This document shows positions 26,851 through 35,655 of a stretch of 64,000 nt of DNA, piece after piece. Position 1 is the stretch's first letter, and the number at the start of each line of letters is the position of its first letter. The stretch comes from Paracoccaceae bacterium. Its GTDB lineage: Bacteria > Pseudomonadota > Alphaproteobacteria > Rhodobacterales > Rhodobacteraceae. The notes under the pieces are model-generated. The model did no database searches and was not told the origin of the DNA. It saw only the letters and a program-made list of their open reading frames with translations. The translations under genes were made by a program, and so were the position numbers. The stretch is from positions 62,001 through 126,000 of the forward strand of contig QWDA01000009.1 in NCBI GenBank assembly GCA_003605175.1. The letters run 5' to 3'.

Positions 26851-29800
26851 ATGCCTGATTTCTCGATGAGCGTTTGCAACGCCGCCCGGCCGTCCGGCCG
26901 GACCAACTCCGCAACGACACCTGGGTTGATGAACCCTCCTTCGCTCTCCGTCACGGGTACGGACAGTATCGTCGTGACCCTGGCGAACCCGCCGAAGAGC
27001 ACCGTCGCGCCGATCGACAGCTATGATCTGCAATACTCGACGGACGATGTTTCCTGGACGGTGGTGCAGGGGATTGCCGATCCCGAGACCCTGGCCGGAT
27101 TGCCCGCCGGCACCACGCACCAGGTGCAGACGCGGGCCGTCAATGTGAACGGGCCGGGGCCGTGGTCGACCTCCGCCACCGCGACGACCGCTACCGCCGC
27201 GACGGTTCCGGCGGGTTTCGGCGCCGCCGATTGGTCGCTGCAGGACGATGGCGACGGAGGTGGCGTCGGTGTCGTCGTCGTGACGCTGCCTGCCGATGGC
27301 GGTTCGCCGATCACCGACCTGGAATATCAGGTCGATGGAGGAGCGTGGCAGTCGCTGGGCGGGAGCACGGCGGGAACCTATCACTTCACCTGGGGCACGA
27401 CCGGAACGGCGATTTCGGTTGCGATCCGGGCGGTGAACGCGGTGGGCGCCGGTTCCGCCGCGAGCGCGAAGAGCGTCACGCCGACCGATCCGGCCACGGT
27501 TCCCGGCACCATGAGCGCGCCGGCCGTCACGGCTGTCGGTTCGGATTCGATCTCGGTGGATCGCGCGGCGGCCCCCGCCGATGGCGGATCGCCGATCCTG
27601 TCCTACGACCTGCGTCATTCGATCGACGGAACGATCTGGACGCTTCTGTCGGGCATTTCCGATCCGCAGCTTGTCGCCGGTCTTGCGAGCGACACCACCT
27701 ATCTCGTGCAGACCCGGGCGGTTAACGCGGTGGGGCAGGGCGGATGGTCGGCTTCGGCGAGCGCCACCACGGCTTCGGCGGCGACCGCTCCGGCGCAGAT
27801 GGGCGCGCCGGAGGTTTCGGTCGTTTCCGAGACGGAGCTTTCGGTGAGCCGCGCCGCGGCGCCGGCCGATGGCGGTTCGGCGATCCTGTCCTACGATTTG
27901 CGCTATTCGGTGGACGAGGCCGCCTGGACCGTGGTTGCAGGCATTGCCGAGCCGCAACCGATTGGCGGGCTTTCCGGCGGGACGAGCTACTTTGTCCAGA
28001 CGCGCGCGGTGAATGCCGTGGGCGCGGGACCCTGGTCGGACTCGACGAGCGCGACAACGGCCACGGGGGCGTCCGCGCCGGCACAGATGGCGGCACCGGC
28101 TGTCACTTCCCTTTCGGAGACCGAGCTTTCGGTCGATCGCGCCGCGGCGCCGGCCGATGGCGGATCGCCGATCCTGCGCTACGATCTTCGGCATTCGACC
28201 GATGAGGTGGTGTGGACGCTGGTCCAGGACATCGCGGCAACGGCCGAAATCGTGTCGGGACTCGCAACCGGATCGACCTATGCGGTTCAGACGCGTGCCG
28301 TGAACGCCGTCGACGACGATCCGCAGAACTGGTCGGCGAGCACTTCGGCGACTACCGGAACGGCGCTGCCGACCCTGTCCGGAAGTATTGCCAATCAGAC
28401 CTACAGACGCGGTGTCGCGATCGTGGATCTGGATCTGTCGACGGCGTTCAGCGGACAGGTCGACGCCTATGCGATGAGCGCCAATTCCGATGCCCTGCCG
28501 TCCGGCCTCTCGCTGGATGCCGCCACGGGTATCCTGAACGGCGTGCCACTGGAGGCCAGCCTTCCGGGTCAGCCGTTCTTCATCGAGATCGAGGCGATCA
28601 ATTCCGGCGGGACTTCCGCCGAAGCGCTGACCTTCTCCATCCTCGTCGAACAGATCGAGCTGACGGATGTCACGATCAGCTCGACGACGATCAGCTTCGC
28701 GACCGACGAACCGAACGGCACGGTCTACTGGTCGTCGGGCGATACCGAGCCGACGGAGGCGGATCTGATCGCCGGCACCGGCGCCGGCATCGATCTCGCC
28801 GGCGGCTTCGCGGTCGATGCTCTCGGCGGATCGGCGGAGATCGATCTGTCGGCCTATGTCGGCGCGACGAAGACCATCGCCTTCATGCAGGTCTCGGACA
28901 GCGGAGAGTGGTCTGCGCTGCTCTCGACGACCGAAACCGTCCAGGCGGCACGCCCCGCGGCCTTTGCGGATTCGGACTGGAATGTGGCGACGGGTGCCGC
29001 CACCAACGCGCTGGACATTGCGATCGCGGCCCTGCCGGCGGATCGCGGCAGCGCGATCACCGATGTCGAGTACGATGTCGACGGGGCCGGGGTCTGGACG
29101 CCGCTGCCGTCCTTTGCGGGCGCCGGCAGCTACACGATCGCGATGGCGGCGGCGGGAACGCCTTACGGAATTCGCCTGCGCGCGATCAATGCGAATGGCG
29201 CCGGCGATCCGAGCAATACCGAGACCGCAACATCGGGCGTTGCGGTTGTCGCGCCCGCCATCGTGAGTTCTGCGGGGAGCAACTCCAGCTCTGCCGGTGA
29301 GGTCACCTCCTTCGCGGCCACGATGCCGGGCGGAATCGCCGCCGGAAACAAGCTGGTCGCCATGGTGGCGTCGGATGGCGCGCCGACGATGACGGCGAGC
29401 GGCTGGACCTGGATCGGCCAGGCCGCCCAGTTCGGCGCCGCTTCGCTTGCGGTGTTCCAGAAGACGGCGGTGGGCGGCGACGCGATGACCGTCTCGCTCG
29501 GCAACGCGGAATATGTCGCCGTGCAGGTCGTGCAGATAGAGGGCGTCGACACCGTCGAGGCCGGCTTCGCGGCCGGCACCAGCGCGAACCCCGATCCGCC
29601 CTCCCTGACACTGGCATCCGGGACCAGGGACGCCGTCGCGCTGGCCGCGATCGGGCATGACAGCGGCACCGTCAGCACCTCCGCCGTGCCGTCGACCTAT
29701 ACCCGTATCGGGTCGGAGAACGTCGCCGGAGCGGGACTTGGCGCCGGCGCCGGGGTGGCCGTTGCGTCCAGGACGATTTCGGCGGCGAGCACGAACCCCG

Positions 29801-29865
29801 GACCCTTCACGATCAGCGGCACCGAGCAATGGGTCGCCGCCACCATCGTCGCCTACAAGGCATGA
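26851..29865 (+). CDS. 1004-aa fibronectin type III repeat protein, probably a particle fibre or adhesin
   Basis: After a ~28-residue lead come five FnIII-like domains (about residues 28-118, 119-216, 217-312, 313-408, 409-504). An Ig-like domain follows (LPTLSGSIANQTYRRG...), then a beta domain (~600-700), a sixth FnIII-like domain (~705-805) and a C-terminal domain of ~200 residues ending 'GTEQWVAATIVAYKA', a style seen in phage and prophage structural proteins. I see no signal peptide, membrane segment or LPXTG-like anchor. Ten bases separate it from the signal-less beta-helix gene, so both are probably made together. Tail- or spike-fibre is my reading; a type I-secreted adhesin is the alternative. 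Start uncertain: ATG 26851 or ATG 26929. Confidence 0.6.
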   Translation: MPDFSMSVCNAARPSGRTNSATTPGLMNPPSLSVTGTDSIVVTLANPPKSTVAPIDSYDLQYSTDDVSWTVVQGIADPETLAGLPAGTTHQVQTRAVNVNGPGPWSTSATATTATAATVPAGFGAADWSLQDDGDGGGVGVVVVTLPADGGSPITDLEYQVDGGAWQSLGGSTAGTYHFTWGTTGTAISVAIRAVNAVGAGSAASAKSVTPTDPATVPGTMSAPAVTAVGSDSISVDRAAAPADGGSPILSYDLRHSIDGTIWTLLSGISDPQLVAGLASDTTYLVQTRAVNAVGQGGWSASASATTASAATAPAQMGAPEVSVVSETELSVSRAAAPADGGSAILSYDLRYSVDEAAWTVVAGIAEPQPIGGLSGGTSYFVQTRAVNAVGAGPWSDSTSATTATGASAPAQMAAPAVTSLSETELSVDRAAAPADGGSPILRYDLRHSTDEVVWTLVQDIAATAEIVSGLATGSTYAVQTRAVNAVDDDPQNWSASTSATTGTALPTLSGSIANQTYRRGVAIVDLDLSTAFSGQVDAYAMSANSDALPSGLSLDAATGILNGVPLEASLPGQPFFIEIEAINSGGTSAEALTFSILVEQIELTDVTISSTTISFATDEPNGTVYWSSGDTEPTEADLIAGTGAGIDLAGGFAVDALGGSAEIDLSAYVGATKTIAFMQVSDSGEWSALLSTTETVQAARPAAFADSDWNVATGAATNALDIAIAALPADRGSAITDVEYDVDGAGVWTPLPSFAGAGSYTIAMAAAGTPYGIRLRAINANGAGDPSNTETATSGVAVVAPAIVSSAGSNSSSAGEVTSFAATMPGGIAAGNKLVAMVASDGAPTMTASGWTWIGQAAQFGAASLAVFQKTAVGGDAMTVSLGNAEYVAVQVVQIEGVDTVEAGFAAGTSANPDPPSLTLASGTRDAVALAAIGHDSGTVSTSAVPSTYTRIGSENVAGAGLGAGAGVAVASRTISAASTNPGPFTISGTEQWVAATIVAYKA
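27499..28362 (+). repeat. Three tandem 288-bp repeats (FnIII domains 3-5)
   Basis: Units begin at 27499, 27787 and 28075 with an exact 288-bp (96-codon) period. Each has 'RAAAPADGGS(P/A)IL', '(R/S)YDLR(H/Y)S' and 'VQTRAVNAV' at the same offset, and the DNA is similar too, which points to recent duplication. Domains 1, 2 and 6 are more diverged. Confidence 0.85.
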
Positions 29866-29875
29866 GGTAGCTGAA

Positions 29876-32170
29876 ATGGCCATTGACGCAGTCTTCAATC
29901 TTTCGGCGACCTATGCCGATCCGACCGAGCTGATCTTCAACGAGACCCTGACGCAGGTGGAAGGCGTGGGCGGCGAAGCGCCGCCCGACTACCAGGTTCA
30001 GACCCAGTTCCAGTATCCGGCCACGCTGAGCGGCGGCGTCTTCATCTCGCGGTTCAAGTCGAACTACAACGGCACCGACGGGAAAACCGAGATCGAGAAC
30101 GGCGATGTTGGAAATTGGCCGCTGCAGGACCCGGTGGCGGATCTTGGCGGCTCGGGCAGCCTGACCCGGGAAAGCGCGCAGAACCTGGTGGCGGGAACCG
30201 CCTATGTGGGCCTGCATTTCTGGATCAGCAGCTACTATTACGACAAGGTCTTCGTGCAGCAGACACATTTCCTGTCGGCCGCGATCAGCGATACCGACGC
30301 GGTTGGCGGCGCACATGTCTGGCCGGCCGGCAACGCCCTCGTGGTGACCAACGTCCTCACGGTATCGGGCAACACGACGCCGGCGACCGATATCTCGCTT
30401 TCGAGGGCCTCGGTCACCGAAGGCGCCGCGGCGGGGAGCGTCGTCGGAACGGCTTTCGCCAACCGGATCAACGGCGCCTTCGCGGCGGGCACGCCTTCGG
30501 TTTCGTGGATCGAGGTTGCCGCGAACGGCCGGCTCACGGTGGCTGCCGGCCAGACAGCGCCGGCCCCCGGATCCTATCCTCTTCAGATCGTCTACGACAA
30601 CTCGGCGATCCAGGGCGGTGGCGTCTATGCCGAGACCTTCGATATCGTCGTCTCGACCGTCGTGATCGGCGGCACCGCGAAATTCATCGAGATCCCGGCG
30701 ATCAACACGAACAACAACGTGGCCTTCTCGTCCCTGTCCGCGCTCGAGGACGCGCTCGCCGCGCTCGCCTCCGATTGGAACGCCACCATGACCAACTGGG
30801 GGCTGCAGGTTTCGACAGAGCCGGTGCTCGGTCTGGCCGCTGGGCAGCACGGCAACATCAACTGGTCCGGCCATGGACCGTTCCCGAAACGCGTCACCGT
30901 GCGCGGCATGGGTCCCTTCTCGCAGGACGGTTATGCCCCCACGGCGGGCACCAAGTTCGGCCGGGTCATCTGGGACAATTGCAAGGACCTGCGCCTGATG
31001 GGCATCGAGGCGCAGCCCGCCTCGATTTCGTCCGGCTACAACACCGAAAGCCACAAGGTCGTCAATTGCGACCGCGTGGAATGGGTCCGGAACGCGATCC
31101 TGGGCGATGTCGCGCGCACTATGTCGGGACTGGCGACGACGCCCAAGGCCGGGACGCAGGTTCTGATCTGGATCGACAAGACCTATGACAGCAAGTTCAT
31201 GCAGAACGTGCTCATGGGCTCGCGGGAATGCGTGATCGGAAAGTCGCCGAACGTTCGCGCCGACCGGATCGAGTTCCGCGGCAATGTCATGGCGCAGAAC
31301 CACAACGATCTCATCAAGTTCGGAACCTCGATCTGCGACGACTGGATCGTCGCCGACAACCTCGCCATGGGCAAGGGCCGGAACTCGGGCGGGCAGCACC
31401 GGGATTTCATCCAGATCCTCGGTACGAACGGCACGGGCTATGCCCGGAACTGGCTAATCGAAGGGAACTGGGTTCAGTCGCGAACCTCCTGGGGCGCCGA
31501 TACCTATCTGGCGAAACAGGCCTTCTACTGGGGCGGCAACGCGGCGGCCTCCGCCGCGACGATCCTCGACAATTTCATCGGCTCGCCGGGCAAGGGCATC
31601 CAGACCTTCCATGCGGGTGCGACGATCAAGTTCAACACCTTCTTCATTCCGATCGACACGCTTGCGACGGAAAGCTCGGGCACGTCCTGGACCGCCAATT
31701 ATACCGGGATCCGGCCGGCGGGCGGCATGACCACGGACGAGAACATCGTCTGCGGAACCGGCGTCCCCGAGGGCGCGGGCCCGAACGGCATCGCGATATC
31801 GTCGAGCGGCTTCGTCGCCTCCGACAACCCGTTCGGCACTTTCAACTGGGACGAGATGGGCCAGTATCTGGAGAATTACGACGGGACCTATACCACCAAC
31901 GTGAAGACCCAGGTCAGCCCGCGCGAGGAAGGCGGCGTCGAGCAATACATTCCCAAGGCCGGCACGCGCGCCCATTGGGGCCATGCCGATCCGACCGGGT
32001 GCTTCCAGCTTTTCAAGCGCGTGTTCGACGCCTCCGAGCACGATCACTGGAAGGACTGGGGCTGGCCCTGCGCCCCGGCGGCGCATCTCTATTACGACAC
32101 GACGAACGCCATGGGAGGGGCCACGGGCACCTACCAGAACTTCGACGGCGACGGGAACTATCTCGGCTGA
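29876..32170 (+). CDS. Right-handed beta-helix protein without signal peptide (spike/depolymerase-like)
   Basis: The 764-aa protein starts at ATG 29876 with a GAGGTAG ribosome-binding site. Residues ~1-165 are a beta domain of unknown type (MAIDAVFNLSATYADPTEL...), ~165-260 a cadherin-like domain ('ISLSRASVTEGAAAGSVVGT'), and ~270-720 short beta-helix turns rich in 'D/N-N' motifs. D478 and H508-R-D510-F-I-Q513 form a signature shared with the products of 32174 and 40479. The last ~70 residues ('HWKDWGWP') match the 32174 protein. No leader is visible, so it is either assembled into a particle or secreted by an unseen system. A polysaccharide lyase, hydrolase or binding spike is likely; no family was named with certainty. 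Confidence 0.65.
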   Translation: MAIDAVFNLSATYADPTELIFNETLTQVEGVGGEAPPDYQVQTQFQYPATLSGGVFISRFKSNYNGTDGKTEIENGDVGNWPLQDPVADLGGSGSLTRESAQNLVAGTAYVGLHFWISSYYYDKVFVQQTHFLSAAISDTDAVGGAHVWPAGNALVVTNVLTVSGNTTPATDISLSRASVTEGAAAGSVVGTAFANRINGAFAAGTPSVSWIEVAANGRLTVAAGQTAPAPGSYPLQIVYDNSAIQGGGVYAETFDIVVSTVVIGGTAKFIEIPAINTNNNVAFSSLSALEDALAALASDWNATMTNWGLQVSTEPVLGLAAGQHGNINWSGHGPFPKRVTVRGMGPFSQDGYAPTAGTKFGRVIWDNCKDLRLMGIEAQPASISSGYNTESHKVVNCDRVEWVRNAILGDVARTMSGLATTPKAGTQVLIWIDKTYDSKFMQNVLMGSRECVIGKSPNVRADRIEFRGNVMAQNHNDLIKFGTSICDDWIVADNLAMGKGRNSGGQHRDFIQILGTNGTGYARNWLIEGNWVQSRTSWGADTYLAKQAFYWGGNAAASAATILDNFIGSPGKGIQTFHAGATIKFNTFFIPIDTLATESSGTSWTANYTGIRPAGGMTTDENIVCGTGVPEGAGPNGIAISSSGFVASDNPFGTFNWDEMGQYLENYDGTYTTNVKTQVSPREEGGVEQYIPKAGTRAHWGHADPTGCFQLFKRVFDASEHDHWKDWGWPCAPAAHLYYDTTNAMGGATGTYQNFDGDGNYLG

Positions 32171-32173
32171 TCC

Positions 32174-33721
32174 CTAACCGAGATTGACGCCGCTCACAGC
32201 GTCGTAGACGGCATAGCGACCCGCGGAACCGGCCAGTTCGTTCCGCGGGTCGTAGGCGATGTGGCACATCGCGTCGACCGGCCAGCCGCGGTTCTTCCAG
32301 TGGTTCGGCCGGCTTTCGTCGAACATGTCGCGCATCAGCTGCCAGGCGCCCACGGGCCGCGGATTGGCCCAGTGCGACCGGACCCGGGGCGAGGGCGGGC
32401 GCAGGCAGCCGATGGTCTCCGAGCGCCGCAACTCCCGCGAGAGATAGGCCGTCTGCGGCAGCCAGGCCCTCGGGGGCGCGGTGTCGCTGTCGTCCGAGGC
32501 CGGGCACTCGATATTGACGCCGTTCGGCCCCGCGCCGCGGTCGTCGTTGCGGCTCTTCCGGGTCACCAGGTTGTAGTCCGTATGGCCCGAATAGACGTAG
32601 CAGGCGAAATTCGCGTTGTAATAGCCCTTGGAATAGCTGCGCGGGATGTCGGACGGCGCCATGTCGGTGTTGAACACTGCCGAGCTGCGCGCCAGCGTGA
32701 CGTCCTTCTTCGGGATCGAGTTGTTCAGGAGCCGTCCCGGCGCGAAATGCCCGTTCTGCCGGAAGGTGTGGCCGTCCGATGCGCCCGACCCGCGCCCGAA
32801 CCAGAACATCTGCACCGGCGCGTGGTTGTCGGCTCCGTAGCTCTCCCGCACGAAGCAGCAGTTGAACTCCATCAGCCCGTTGAAGAACCCGGTCTGTTGC
32901 CCCGCGCCGACCTGGAGGCAGTCCGAATGGTCGCCGCCCGGGTCGCGGTACCGGCCGCCGAACAGGTTCTTGTGGATATGCCAGCCGTCATTCGTCCCGC
33001 CCTGCAGGCGGATATGGTCGCCGCGCACCTGGTCGAAGACGTTCCAGGCGATCGTCAGGTCGTGGGTGCTGCTCCTGGGAGTCTGCTTCTGGGTGCCGTT
33101 GATGAGCTGGAAATTTCCGCCCACCACCGCGTTGTCGGTGAAGACGCAGCGTTTGGCGTTGAAGAAATAGATCCCGTTCCGCACCGCGTTCGCCCGGCCC
33201 AGCCCGGCCCGCGAGGTCGCGGCCTTCAGGTTGCAGACGTTGCGCGCGATCACGCAATCCTCCGCATTCACGAAATTGCCGACACCCGCGTTGCCCTGGG
33301 CGTTGAACTGGATCGCCATGATCCGGATGTTGCGCGCGTTCTGCAGCGTCCAGTCGCCGACCTGGGTCGTCGAGGTCGGGAAGAAATCGTTCCTCCCGAG
33401 CTTGCCGACCCCGCGGATCGTGATCCGCTCAGGCAGCCGGTAATTCGCCAGCCGCAGGGGCTCCCGCGTCGTCACGTCGAGCCCGATCACCGGCTCGTCC
33501 CCGGGCACGCCGTACCGTTTGCGTGCGCCCCGGAAATCCTTCGCGAAATCCGCGAGGATGGCATAGAGTTGATCGAGGCTCCGCGCCGTGACATTCACGT
33601 TCGGCGCGGGCAGGGGCGGCGACCCGGCCGGGCCCAGCGCCAGCGCCGGCCGCGCGAATTCCGGCGCGCAGGCCGTCGAAAGCACGCTCGCGCCGGCGAA
33701 CAGGAAATGTCTGCGGTCCAT
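32174..33721 (-). CDS. Tat-exported right-handed beta-helix protein, paralogue of the 29876 product
   Basis: The 515-aa protein begins MDRRHFLFAGASVLSTAC. The Arg-Arg-x-Phe-Leu pattern and following hydrophobic stretch are a Tat signal; the Cys could be a lipobox residue, or cleavage could be at 'ALALG'. The core is beta-helix ('NARNIRIMAIQFNAQGN', 'CVIARNVCN', 'CVFTDNAVVGGN'), with D235 and H265-S-D267-C-L-Q270. The C-terminus (HWANPRPVGAWQL...HWKNRGWP) aligns with that of the 29876 protein. The two genes converge with three bases between stops. I infer a periplasmic or surface enzyme acting on the island's glycan; activity unproven. Confidence 0.7.
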   Translation of the reverse strand: MDRRHFLFAGASVLSTACAPEFARPALALGPAGSPPLPAPNVNVTARSLDQLYAILADFAKDFRGARKRYGVPGDEPVIGLDVTTREPLRLANYRLPERITIRGVGKLGRNDFFPTSTTQVGDWTLQNARNIRIMAIQFNAQGNAGVGNFVNAEDCVIARNVCNLKAATSRAGLGRANAVRNGIYFFNAKRCVFTDNAVVGGNFQLINGTQKQTPRSSTHDLTIAWNVFDQVRGDHIRLQGGTNDGWHIHKNLFGGRYRDPGGDHSDCLQVGAGQQTGFFNGLMEFNCCFVRESYGADNHAPVQMFWFGRGSGASDGHTFRQNGHFAPGRLLNNSIPKKDVTLARSSAVFNTDMAPSDIPRSYSKGYYNANFACYVYSGHTDYNLVTRKSRNDDRGAGPNGVNIECPASDDSDTAPPRAWLPQTAYLSRELRRSETIGCLRPPSPRVRSHWANPRPVGAWQLMRDMFDESRPNHWKNRGWPVDAMCHIAYDPRNELAGSAGRYAVYDAVSGVNLG

Positions 33722-33974
33722 CGCACCCCCTCGAAACTCCTTCAAACTGGGGGAAACCGGGCGCGGAGACAACAGCCCGTCGCATCACGTTCCGCTGTGG
33801 AGCAGGCCCCGCCGCGCGGAAAACGGCGGCGTCCCGCCCATTGTTCCGGCTGCCTCGACAATCCCGACACCGCGGACCCGGCCGGACCGTCTGAAACATC
33901 GTTTCCAGGTGCAGCTTTGCCGCGAAAGGGCTAAATATGTAGAAGGGGAGTGTAGGCGTGTCGGGGAGTGCCGG

Positions 33975-34874
33975 ATGAATCAAGTGGATCGCGGGAATGT
34001 CACCGCCTTGCGCGCGCCGGCACAACGGCCCCGCCTGACGACGACGCATTGCCATGGCAGCCTGAACTACCGCCAGGACGGCAAGCTCGCGCTGCTCCGG
34101 ATCTCCAAGAATGCCTCGACCGAGCTGATGAACCGGCTCGACTGCCTCGACTGGCGGCCCTATCGCGAGGTCGACGCACCGGTCGTCATGTTCCTCCGCG
34201 AGCCGGTGCGCCGCTTCGTCTCCTCGATCGGCGAGACGCTGATGCGCGTGCAGCACCCGGCCATAGAGGACCGGCAGAAGCGCGACCGGGTGATGATCTC
34301 CGAGGACGTCTATGCCGAACTGGCCGAGGCGATCACCGAGCCGGTGCCGGTGGTGGTCGACGCGATGCTCGACCTTGTCGAGGAACAGCCCTTCGACGCG
34401 CATCACGAGCCGCAGATCTATTTCTTCACCGCGCGCGACGGCAGCCCGCGTTTCGACGGTCGGCTCTACACGGTGGAGCGGATCGAGGAGGGGCTCGAAA
34501 AGATCTCCATCCGCTACGGGATCGACATCGCGCCGCCGGGCGCGCCCACCGGGGGTCGCTTCAACGCGGGCGGGGCCAAGCCGCTCACAGGCTCGACCAG
34601 GTTCCGCGCGCTCGCCCGGCGGCTCACCGGCACCGGCCTCTACCGCCGCCTGCCGCGTCCGCCCCTGCTCGCGGCGCGTTATCCCGAATATGCCGGCCGG
34701 ACGCTCCTGCGCCGCGACCTGAACGCGATGGCGAATCTCTTCACTTCCGAACTCAAGGCCGAGGGGCTGAGCGAGGCGCAGATCGCGCGGGTCCGGCGGA
34801 TCTACCAGGAAGACATCGCGCTCTGGTCGCTTGTGAAGGACGCCGACGACCGGCTCCTCTCCGATTTCCTCTGA
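33975..34874 (+). CDS. Sulfotransferase family 2-like protein (second of two)
   Basis: The 299-aa protein looks like a carbohydrate sulfotransferase. The 5'-phosphosulfate motif is 'LLRISKNASTELMNRL' with Lys45, as in the eukaryote-like family 2 enzymes (x-K-x-A-S/G-T/S). The 3'-phosphate motif is 'VVMFLREPVRRFVSSIGE' with Arg75 and the following Ser pair. It is unlike the sulfotransferase at 25806 outside these motifs. The ATG at 33975 follows a GGGGAG; the frame is open to 33588 without support. It sits four bases before an SDR gene. Confidence 0.75.
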   Translation: MNQVDRGNVTALRAPAQRPRLTTTHCHGSLNYRQDGKLALLRISKNASTELMNRLDCLDWRPYREVDAPVVMFLREPVRRFVSSIGETLMRVQHPAIEDRQKRDRVMISEDVYAELAEAITEPVPVVVDAMLDLVEEQPFDAHHEPQIYFFTARDGSPRFDGRLYTVERIEEGLEKISIRYGIDIAPPGAPTGGRFNAGGAKPLTGSTRFRALARRLTGTGLYRRLPRPPLLAARYPEYAGRTLLRRDLNAMANLFTSELKAEGLSEAQIARVRRIYQEDIALWSLVKDADDRLLSDFL

Positions 34875-34878
34875 TCGG

Positions 34879-35655
34879 ATGAGCGGGGCCGGGGCAAACG
34901 GGTTCGCGGTGCACCGCCCGGCCGAACGGACCTCCGCGCTGGTGACCGGCGCGGGAAGCGGCATTGGCCGCGCCGTGGCAAGGGCGCTCCACGCCAGGGG
35001 CGAGAGCGTGATCCTCTCGGGTCGCCGGGCCGCAGCTTTGGCCGAGACCCTGCCCGAGGGCGGCCGTGTGGCCCATGCGGTGGCCGACGTCGCCGACCGC
35101 GCATCCTTCGGCACCGCGCTGGCGGGCGCCACCGCCCGGCTTGGCCCGGTCGGTCGCGCCGTCCTTTCGGCCGCGCTGAACACGCCGGGCCATTTCCTCG
35201 ATCAACCGGCCGAGGAATTCGACGCGATGGTGGCGGCGAATTTCACCGGGGTCGCGAATTGCCTGCGCGCCATACTGCCAGGGATGATCGAGAACCGGCA
35301 CGGCCGGGTCGCGGTGATCGGCACGCTTGCCGACATGAACCCCTTGCCGGGCGCGGTCGGCTATTCCGCCACCAAGGGCGCGCTGCACCCGCTCGTGCGA
35401 GGCGTCGCCGGCGAGATCGACCGCACACGTTGCCCCGACGTACTCCTGAACGAGATGAACCCGGGGCCCGTTCGCGGCAACATGGCCGGTTTCGGCCGCC
35501 GGCCCGAGGACGTGGTGCCCGAGGTTCTGGCGCTCCTGGACCTGCCTTCGGGCGGGGTCTCGGGCGGCTTCTTCCAGTATGGCCGGCGGATCTACCCGGG
35601 CGAATCCTGGAAGCGCACGATCAAGCGGAAGCTTCTGCGCCTGGTGCAGGCCTGA
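34879..35655 (+). CDS. Short-chain dehydrogenase/reductase with altered active site
   Basis: The 258-aa protein has the SDR cofactor motif 'ALVTGAGSGIGRAVARAL' (from residue ~19) and the YxxxK pair in 'GYSATKGALHPL'. The usual catalytic Ser 13 residues before the Tyr is Thr (VIGTLADMNPLPGAVGY), and the N-N-A-G strand is replaced by 'LSAALNTPG', so activity may differ from standard SDRs. The basic C-terminus (KRTIKRKLLRLVQA) could touch the membrane. It follows the sulfotransferase after four bases, and its last 35 bases overlap the convergent GMC gene. Confidence 0.75.
   Translation: MSGAGANGFAVHRPAERTSALVTGAGSGIGRAVARALHARGESVILSGRRAAALAETLPEGGRVAHAVADVADRASFGTALAGATARLGPVGRAVLSAALNTPGHFLDQPAEEFDAMVAANFTGVANCLRAILPGMIENRHGRVAVIGTLADMNPLPGAVGYSATKGALHPLVRGVAGEIDRTRCPDVLLNEMNPGPVRGNMAGFGRRPEDVVPEVLALLDLPSGGVSGGFFQYGRRIYPGESWKRTIKRKLLRLVQA

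Noticed and set aside
26749-29898. A 1049-codon open frame on the - strand
   Set aside because: It is the antisense of the FnIII protein gene; its product is low-complexity Arg/Gly/His-rich sequence without domains, as expected from high-GC shadow frames.
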